Source: Clostridiales bacterium (lineage in GTDB: Bacteria > Bacillota > Clostridia > Lachnospirales > CAG-274). From it: a stretch of DNA of 11,897 nucleotides. The stretch's first letter is position 1. Each line of letters begins with the position of its first letter. Location: positions 8,262 through 20,158 of the forward strand of contig JAJQCI010000004.1 of NCBI GenBank assembly GCA_021202835.1. The letters run 5' to 3'. Made by a program: the position numbers and the translations under genes. The notes under the pieces were generated by a model. The model was not told where the DNA came from. It did no database searches and worked only from the letters and a program-made list of their open reading frames with translations. Of the stretch, positions 7,445 to 11,897 are shown piece by piece.

Positions 7445-7449
7445 GTTTA
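7421..7449 (-). promoter_or_regulatory. Weak candidate promoter inside the terminator, for the hypothetical gene
   Basis: TAAACA (7449-7444), a 17-base spacer and TATATT (7426-7421) on the minus strand. Initiation near 7414 would produce an RNA carrying only the 3' arm of the terminator, leaving the GGAG free. The match is 4/6 at -35 and 5/6 at -10, so this is a suggestion only. Confidence 0.3.
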
Positions 7450-7457
7450 CAATGGCT

Positions 7458-7465
7458 TATTTATC
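7458..7465. repeat. Left copy of the 8-bp target-site duplication
   Basis: TATTTATC directly abuts the left terminal repeat and matches the copy at 7661-7668. The next base outward differs, so the duplication is exactly 8 bp. Confidence 0.85.
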
Positions 7466-7480
7466 GTAACAGTTCAGCCG

Positions 7481-7539
7481 TGCCCTGCTGAGTGGGCTTA
7501 TGTAAAAGCTAATTTTGCATAAGCTTACTCAGCAGGGCA
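7481..7539. repeat. Internal hairpin I of the MITE-like element
   Basis: The arms 7481-7502 and 7518-7539 pair over 22 positions (two are G-T wobbles), with a 15-base AT-rich loop. The outer part CCCTGCTGAGT / ACTCAGCAGGG is perfect. Confidence 0.85.
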
Positions 7540-7635
7540 CGAGCGGAGCGCCAATCAACTTGCGAAAATTGAGCCGCTTAAGCGGCGCCGGATGCGCAGC
7601 AGACGCTTCGCAAGCTGTTTGGTGCTCCGCTCGTG
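7538..7635. repeat. Internal hairpin II of the MITE-like element
   Basis: The arms 7538-7566 and 7607-7635 pair at 27 of 29 positions (mismatches 7555/7618 and 7558/7615, one G-T). The apex holds a perfect 14-base palindrome GCCGCTTAAGCGGC (7573-7586). Confidence 0.82.
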
Positions 7636-7659
7636 CGAGGAAGCACGGCTGAACTGTTA

Positions 7660-8328
7660 CTATTTATCACCAATCCGCAGGTCGGTCTTTGCCGCCGTGC
7701 AGAAATTCACAGACTCAGCCCCTGCGGCGTATAAAGCGTCGAAACAGGCGCCCAGCGTACTCCCCGTTGTATAAATATCGTCTATAAGAAGAAGCCTTTC
7801 TCCCTCAAAGCTTCTTTCAGCCTTGAAAGCGTTTTTAACATTTACCTTTCTTTCCTCTGTTGACAGTTTGTTTTGAGGGCGAGTTTCTTTTATTCTCACA
7901 AGGCCCCTGCCCAGAGGAATTCCCGAAAGACGGGAAAATTCCGCCGCCATAAGCTCGGTTTGGTTATAGCCTCTTTCTCTGAGTCTGTTTTTGCTTGCCG
8001 CAACGGGAAGAACAAAGTCATAATCCATAGGGATATTGTTTTTAACGAAGCTTTCATAAATCAAACAGCCGAAGGCCTTTCCCAGCTCTCTTTTTCCGTC
8101 ATATTTAAGCTCAAGAATCTTCCACCTTATTTCTCCGTCATATTTAAAAAGAGAAAAGCCGTCTTTATCACGATATTCAACAGATTCCGTCCTTGAAAAT
8201 TTATCTCTGCAGCTGCCGCATAAAACACAGTCTTCGCCGAAGTCAAGAATATTTTCACAGTATGAACACCTTTTGGGATAAACAATATCCAAAATAACAA
8301 CGGCCGCCTCTTTCATGGTTTTAATCAT
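7660..8328 (-). CDS. comFC: ComF family phosphoribosyltransferase-like protein
   Basis: A 222-residue protein of the ComFC/GntX family, implicated in handling incoming single-stranded DNA during natural transformation and more widely conserved. It shows an N-terminal zinc-ribbon pattern with CSYC (21-24) and CGSC (37-40), the family block RERGYNQ (117-123), RPQNKLSTEERKVNVKNAF (150-168), and the PRPP-binding motif LLIDDIYTTGST (180-191). Length is normal. Its ATG overlaps the recD2 stop (ATGA, 8325-8328), which implies translational coupling. The stop codon TAG is completed by the terminal base of the MITE-like element; the ancestral reading would end TAA at the same codon, so the protein is unaltered. 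The 3' untranslated RNA now includes the whole element before the terminator at 7389-7444. Confidence 0.92.
   Translation of the reverse strand: MIKTMKEAAVVILDIVYPKRCSYCENILDFGEDCVLCGSCRDKFSRTESVEYRDKDGFSLFKYDGEIRWKILELKYDGKRELGKAFGCLIYESFVKNNIPMDYDFVLPVAASKNRLRERGYNQTELMAAEFSRLSGIPLGRGLVRIKETRPQNKLSTEERKVNVKNAFKAERSFEGERLLLIDDIYTTGSTLGACFDALYAAGAESVNFCTAAKTDLRIGDK
7661..7668. repeat. Right copy of the 8-bp target-site duplication
   Basis: TATTTATC immediately follows the right terminal repeat. On the minus strand it encodes the last two residues (Asp-Lys) and the first two bases of the stop codon of comFC. Confidence 0.85.
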
Positions 8329-10568
8329 ATTATTTCACTCATTTCCGTGATTCTGTCACACAGTGCCGAATATCTGTTTATTTCCTTGTTGTTGTCAATC
8401 ATTTTCTTTATAATGGCCGGGTTTCCCACAATAACACAAAGCTCCTTCGCCCTTGTAACGGCTGTATAGAGAAGATTTCTGGAAAGAAGGTTTGCCGGAG
8501 CGTTAAAAGCCGGAATTATAACCGCCTTGTATTCGCTGCCCTGAGATTTGTGAATCGTAACAGCATAGCTCAGCTCAAGCTCGTCAAGCTGTGAAAAGTC
8601 ATATTTGACATGTTTGTTTTCGTCAAAAATAACCTCTATATATTCATCTCCGCTGTTTACCTTATAAACAATGCCCTCGTCACCGTTAAAAACGCCTGTT
8701 CCCTCATCTATATAGGCTCCGTTTTCGATAATATTCCAAATTATGTTGTAGTTGTTTTTAATCTGCATAACCTTGTCGCCTTCACGAAAGATTGTGTTTC
8801 GATATTCTTTTTCGCTTTTAAAGCTGCTTTTTGGGTTTAAAACCTCCTGCAAAACAATGTTTAGATTGGCAACCCCCAAGGGATTTTTTCTCATAGGCGT
8901 TAAAATCTGTATGTCCTTCACCGGATCACAGTCCAAAAATTTAGGCAGCCTTGTTTTTATAAGCCCAATGATTTCGTTTATAACGGCGTTTATGTCAAGC
9001 CTTTTAATAAAGAAGAAATCGCTTCCCCTTTTCGTAAGGTCGGGATATTCCCCCTTGTTTATTTTGTGGGCATTCATAACAATGTCCGACTCCGCCGCCT
9101 GTCTGAAAACCTCTGTCAGTCTTACAACCTTTATGCAGCCGGAAGATATGATGTCCTTTAAAACACTGCCGGCCCCTACAGAGGGAAGCTGATAGGAGTC
9201 CCCTACTATTATAAGCTTTGCCCCGTGGGGTATGGCCTTTAAAAGGCTGTACATAAGCATTAGATCAATCATAGAGCTTTCGTCAACTATTATAACGTCG
9301 GCCTCTATGGGGTTGTCCTCGTCCTTTTCAAAGGTTTGGCTTCGGCTGTTTTCGGCTAAAAAGCTTGTCCCCAAAAGACGGTGAATTGTTTTTGCTTCCA
9401 GGCCGGTTGCTTCCGTCATTCTTTTGGCAGCTCTGCCCGTAGGCGCAGCCAGAACGATTTCATAATTTTCGGTTTGAAGAAGCTTTATAATTGCGTTTAT
9501 GGTGGTTGTTTTGCCGGTTCCGGGGCCGCCGGTTATAACACAGACTCCCCTCTCCATAGCCTCTTTGACTGCCGTTTTCTGTTCATAGGCAAGAGAAAGG
9601 CCGCAGTCCTCCTCCAAATATCTCATATCCTCTTTAAAGTCGAAGACAGTTTTTTCAGCTGTTTTATCAAGCTCCAAAAGCTTTCTTGCGGTGTAGCTTT
9701 CGGCATAATAATAAATATTTAAATAAACCCTGACCTCGTCTTCTCTTTTTTCGCAAAAAATTTTCTGTTCAGCCCCCATTTCGGAAGCTATGTCGGAAAT
9801 AAGACCTTCTTCAACCCCCAAAAATGTAACTGTATTTTTAACAAGGCTGTCAAGGGGCAGATAAGTATGGCCGCTTTGTGAAGCCAGATTTAAAACATAT
9901 TTTATGCCGGCCTTTATTCTGAAGGGAGAATCAGCCTCAACCCCCATTTTAAAGGCTATTCCGTCGGCGATTTTAAAGCCTATTCCCTGAATTTCGTCAG
10001 CCAGCCTGTAGGGGTTTTTCTCAACGATTTCTATTGCCTTTTCGCCGTATCTTCTGAAAATTTTCATAGCATAAACAGGGCTTATGCCGTATTTGTCAAG
10101 ATAAACAATAACACGCCGCAGAGCCGCCTGTTCGTGAAAAACTGCGCCTATGTCCATGGCCTTTTCCTTGCTTATACCCTTAACCTCCGCAAGACGCATG
10201 GGGTTTTCTTCTATAATATCAAAGGTTTTGTCGCCGAACATTTTGACAATTCTCTTTGAAAGCCCTGCGCCAATGCCTTTAATAAGCCCGGAGCCCAAAT
10301 ATTTTTCCATTCCCCTCTCTGTCTTGGGCAGAGTTTTTTCATAAGCCGCAACATTAAGCTGCCTGCCATAGGTCGGGTGGTTAACTATACTGCCGGTAAC
10401 CTTAACGCTTTCGCCCTCGTTTATATCGGGCAGATAGCCAACGCAGACAAGCTCTGCTTCGGCCCCTTCTCCTTCGTCGTCGGAAAGAGAAAACACACAA
10501 TATCCGTTTTCCGGATTGGAAAAAATAATGTTGTCAACAACGCCCTCCGTTGTCAAAATACTTTCCAT
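8325..10568 (-). CDS. recD2: RecD2-like ATP-dependent DNA helicase (SF1B)
   Basis: A 747-residue helicase of the RecD2/TraA family, which in Firmicutes acts without RecBC, unwinding DNA 5' to 3' in replication and repair. In order: an OB-like N-terminal region with VSLSDDEG-type strands, helix-hairpin-helix segments (GIGAGLSKRIVKMFG about 98-112; IQGIGFKIADGIA about 193-205), Walker A GGPGTGKTTT (347-356), APTGRAAKRM (375-384), Walker B VIIVDESSM (425-433), motif III VGDSYQLPSVG (455-465), LTEVFRQ (484-490), and near the C-terminus TIHKSQGSEY and LLYTAVTRAK. I chose ATG 10568, preceded by GGCGGTGA, over ATG 10589, because the promoter at 10598-10626 would start RNA at about 10591 and leave the earlier ATG almost leaderless. 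It overlaps comFC by 4 bases. Confidence 0.96.
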   Translation of the reverse strand: MESILTTEGVVDNIIFSNPENGYCVFSLSDDEGEGAEAELVCVGYLPDINEGESVKVTGSIVNHPTYGRQLNVAAYEKTLPKTERGMEKYLGSGLIKGIGAGLSKRIVKMFGDKTFDIIEENPMRLAEVKGISKEKAMDIGAVFHEQAALRRVIVYLDKYGISPVYAMKIFRRYGEKAIEIVEKNPYRLADEIQGIGFKIADGIAFKMGVEADSPFRIKAGIKYVLNLASQSGHTYLPLDSLVKNTVTFLGVEEGLISDIASEMGAEQKIFCEKREDEVRVYLNIYYYAESYTARKLLELDKTAEKTVFDFKEDMRYLEEDCGLSLAYEQKTAVKEAMERGVCVITGGPGTGKTTTINAIIKLLQTENYEIVLAAPTGRAAKRMTEATGLEAKTIHRLLGTSFLAENSRSQTFEKDEDNPIEADVIIVDESSMIDLMLMYSLLKAIPHGAKLIIVGDSYQLPSVGAGSVLKDIISSGCIKVVRLTEVFRQAAESDIVMNAHKINKGEYPDLTKRGSDFFFIKRLDINAVINEIIGLIKTRLPKFLDCDPVKDIQILTPMRKNPLGVANLNIVLQEVLNPKSSFKSEKEYRNTIFREGDKVMQIKNNYNIIWNIIENGAYIDEGTGVFNGDEGIVYKVNSGDEYIEVIFDENKHVKYDFSQLDELELSYAVTIHKSQGSEYKAVIIPAFNAPANLLSRNLLYTAVTRAKELCVIVGNPAIIKKMIDNNKEINRYSALCDRITEMSEII

Positions 10569-10597
10569 ATTTTCACCGCCAATCTTCATTAATAATA

Positions 10598-10626
10598 ATT
10601 ATACCTAACACAGGGAAATTTTGCAA
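10598..10626 (-). promoter_or_regulatory. Promoter of the recD2-comFC unit
   Basis: TTGCAA (10626-10621), a 17-base spacer and a perfect TATAAT (10603-10598) on the minus strand. The predicted start near 10591 is about 23 bases before the chosen recD2 ATG. The left end of the decayed insertion sequence (10663) lies 36 bases upstream of the -35 box, so the promoter core is intact. Confidence 0.78.
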
Positions 10627-10662
10627 TAAAAATGTTTTCAAAAACAGCAGTTCAAAAAAATC

Positions 10663-11707
10663 CATGGCAGAATCACGGAATAATACAAATGTATTTCAAT
10701 GATATTACAATATAATTACAACAACAGACAGGAGGCGGTATTTATGGTAATGTAGAGGTGGCTGCGGTTATGGAAATCAGAAGTATTTTTGAATCAAATT
10801 TTTCAATAATTGAGGATACACGATGTCAATGTGATGTTAAACATAAACTTATAGACGTGCTGATATTAATTGTTTATGCCATATTATGAAATAAAACGGA
10901 GACTGGGAGATTGCAGACTACTGCATATGCAAGGCAGATTTTTAAGCCGAATATTTTGGTGTTGCAAAAAATTCCCTTAAAATCTATTATAATGAGAATA
11001 TTAAATATGGCAGATGTTGAATTGGCTGCATTATGTACTGTAAATATTATGAAGAAATTATTCGGCATAAGCGGCGATGTTGCTGCCATATGCGGAAAGA
11101 CTATACACAGCAGAGCAAAAATGGAAACATACAAGGGAAAGCTTCATATTTTGACAGCCTATATGACAGAAAACGGCGTAAGCCTCGGTCAATTATAGGT
11201 AGGAGAAAAGACAAATGAAATCCCCTGTACGTTGTAATTTTTAGATTTAATCAATGTTGAAAATAAAATAATTACAGCGGATGCAATGCATTGTCAAAGA
11301 AAAACAGCCGCAAAAATACGCAGCAAAAAAGTATTTTTGCCATAGAAAGAGTTGTAAAACAAGACAAAACAAGTATAGAAACAAGCTATTATATAAGCAG
11401 CTTGGATGCAGAACCGAAAGATTTTAGGAAATTGTCAGAGAGCATTGGAAAATAGAAAGTATGCATTATATCTTGGATGTAGTTATGTGTGAAGGCGAAT
11501 GTCAATTCTATTCTGCCAATGCTCAAAGAACAATGTATGTATTTCGAAAGCTTGCTATTGCTATGCACAAAAACTATATTTCTCAAACAAAAAGTAAAAT
11601 TTCTATGCGACGCAATATGAATCGTTGTTCTATGGATGATGGCTTGTTGATTAATGTAATTGAAACCTATGTATGACATTTCTGTAAAAAACTGTTATTC
11701 TGCCGTG
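10663..11707 (+). mobile_element. Decayed ISAs1-family insertion sequence
   Basis: Imperfect terminal inverted repeats: CATGGCAGAATCAC (10663-10676) and the reverse complement CACGGCAGAATAAC (from 11707-11694), 12 of 14 identical. Between them lies a degenerate ISAs1-type transposase on the plus strand. The length, about 1.05 kb, is slightly short of the usual 1.2-1.3 kb, in line with the internal deletions. The flanks show only a blurred possible duplication (CAAAAAAATC left, CAAAAATATT right), which suggests an old insertion. The exact ends are inferred from the repeat. Confidence 0.72.
10770..11676 (+). pseudogene. ISAs1-family transposase, degenerate
   Basis: Recognisable blocks of the DDE transposase survive in pieces. 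From ATG 10770: MEIRSIFESNFSIIEDTR and CDVKHKLIDVLILIVYAIL, then a stop at 10887. In another frame follows NGDWEIADYCICKADF, so a frameshift is needed. Then MRILNMADVELAAL, LFGISGDVAAICGKTIHS (the family has AIDGKT; the catalytic Asp is now Cys), LHILTAYMTENGVSLGQL and a stop at 11196-11198, then EKTNEIPC, a stop, FLDLINVENKIITADAMHCQ with the second catalytic Asp. About 60 or more residues that normally follow (the GNQ region) are missing. The C-terminus is present as DKTSIETSYYISSLDAE, then frameshifted REHWKIES (catalytic Glu) and MHYILDVVMCEGECQ to the stop at 11676. No functional product is possible. Confidence 0.85.
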
Positions 11708-11725
11708 CAAAAATATTAAAAACAG

Positions 11726-11754
11726 TTGAAATATATCGGAATTTGGTGTATAAT
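11726..11754 (+). promoter_or_regulatory. Sigma-A promoter upstream of a structured RNA
   Basis: TTGAAA (11726-11731), exactly 17 bases, then a perfect TATAAT (11749-11754). The predicted start is near 11761. It lies 18 bases outside the right end of the decayed insertion sequence. Confidence 0.8.
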
Positions 11755-11760
11755 GAAAAT

Positions 11761-11897
11761 ATAAAAGAAAAGGCGAGTACGGCAATACTCACCAAATCTC
11801 CGCCTTTCGGCTAAGCATATGCTGTAAGTCGGTTAGGCAGATATATAAATGAATTTTTATAGACCGCCGATGCTTATGACACGGGGTGGTCTTCTTT
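11761..11897 (+). ncRNA. Candidate structured RNA of unknown family (small RNA or leader), 3' end at window edge
   Basis: No coding frame or ribosome binding site is apparent in the sequence after the promoter at 11726-11754, and several helices can be drawn. AAGGCG (11770-11775) pairs with CGCCTT (11801-11806), enclosing the hairpin GAGTA-CGGCAA-TACTC (11775-11790; G11775 is shared, so the two helices cannot both be complete). TAAGCAT (11812-11818) is complementary to ATGCTTA (11870-11876), which lies in the loop of the 3' hairpin. An AT-rich hairpin lies at about 11843-11860. I compared it by eye with the common riboswitches, 6S, tmRNA, RNase P and SRP RNA and found no match. It could be a leader whose gene lies beyond the window, or a free small RNA. 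On the opposite strand the first hairpin followed by a T-rich run could act as a terminator. Confidence 0.5.
11862..11897 (+). terminator. Terminator-like hairpin at the end of the candidate RNA
   Basis: GACCGCC (11862-11868) pairs with GGTGGTC (11885-11891), seven pairs with one G-U, a 16-base loop, followed by TTCTTT at the window edge. The loop contains the ATGCTTA complementary to 11812-11818, so either a pseudoknot or an alternative fold is possible. Confidence 0.55.

Larger units (their letters stand above)
7466..7660. mobile_element. MITE-like non-autonomous element, 195 bp
   Basis: Perfect 17-bp terminal inverted repeats, GTAACAGTTCAGCCGTG at 7466-7482 and its exact reverse complement at 7644-7660, flanked by the 8-bp direct repeat TATTTATC (7458-7465 and 7661-7668). 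No transposase is encoded and no meaningful frame spans it. Ends beginning GTAA with 8-bp duplications fit what I recall of IS66-type elements, but other 8-bp-duplicating families (ISL3, ISAs1, IS1595, IS256) cannot be excluded. The interior is almost wholly self-complementary and visibly more GC-rich than its surroundings. The insertion lies in the comFC stop codon: without element and one repeat copy the gene would read GAT AAA TAA, and with them GAT AAA TAG, the G coming from the element end. Confidence 0.88.

Noticed and set aside
7592..7774. Plus-strand open frame of 60 codons bridging the MITE-like element and comFC
   Set aside because: It runs through palindromic DNA into the antisense of comFC and has no ribosome binding site; it is a chance frame.
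9381..9722. Plus-strand frames of 60-146 codons across 8610-10592
   Set aside because: All are antisense to recD2, whose helicase motifs are unambiguous, and none has a supporting ribosome site.
10653..10662. CAAAAAAATC as a target duplication of the ISAs1 element
   Set aside because: Its counterpart at 11708-11717 (CAAAAATATT) differs at two positions and both are A-rich, so chance similarity cannot be excluded.
10911..11198. A 95-codon plus-strand frame as an intact small gene
   Set aside because: Its sequence is a middle piece of the ISAs1 transposase; the flanks continue the same protein in other frames or beyond stops, so it is part of a pseudogene.
11461..11676. A 71-codon plus-strand frame as an intact small gene
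   Set aside because: It is the C-terminal piece of the same degenerate transposase, with the preceding catalytic block REHWKIES continuous upstream of its ATG.
1..11897. CRISPR array, tRNA or rRNA genes
   Set aside because: No regularly spaced direct repeats, no tRNA cloverleaf with a T-arm GTTCGAATC-like motif, and no rRNA-like sequence were seen on either strand.

Overview
The window looks like chromosome from a moderately AT-rich, low-GC Gram-positive bacterium of the Clostridia type. The signs are strong AGGAGG-type ribosome binding sites, consensus sigma-A promoters, a T-box in front of a single-chain glycyl-tRNA synthetase, and a RecD2-ComFC gene pair. I cannot name a genus from sequence alone. 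Most genes lie on the minus strand.

Layout from left to right. Positions 1-229 hold the first 76 codons of an ABC exporter, overlapping by 8 bases the end of a signal-peptidase-like (S24/S26) protein (222-716). That gene lies 22 bases downstream of a GH105-type unsaturated uronyl hydrolase (739-1869), which has its own consensus promoter, so the three genes may be one transcript. Next come a MalY/PatB-type PLP C-S lyase (1952-3163), then glyQS (3334-4716) with a terminator behind it and a glycine T-box leader in front (specifier GGC). Divergent from the T-box promoter is a promoter for a secreted protein of unknown function (5132-6604), which ends in a textbook terminator. Converging on it is an unrecognised conserved-looking gene (6668-7390), whose start lies inside the terminator hairpin of the next unit. 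That unit is recD2-comFC (10568 to 7660), overlapping by ATGA and driven by a consensus-like promoter at 10598-10626.

Mobile DNA has entered twice. A 195-bp MITE-like element (7466-7660) has perfect 17-bp terminal inverted repeats and a perfect 8-bp target duplication. It is almost wholly self-complementary, and it sits inside the comFC stop codon, converting TAA to TAG without changing the protein. A decayed ISAs1-family insertion sequence (about 10663-11707), with frameshifts, an internal deletion and a lost catalytic Asp, lies just upstream of the recD2 promoter.

The right end (11726-11897) carries a strong promoter directly followed by about 137 nt of structured, non-coding sequence ending in a terminator-like hairpin. 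I do not recognise it as a known RNA family, and it is one of the two most interesting signals here, with the MITE. No tRNA, rRNA or CRISPR array is visible.
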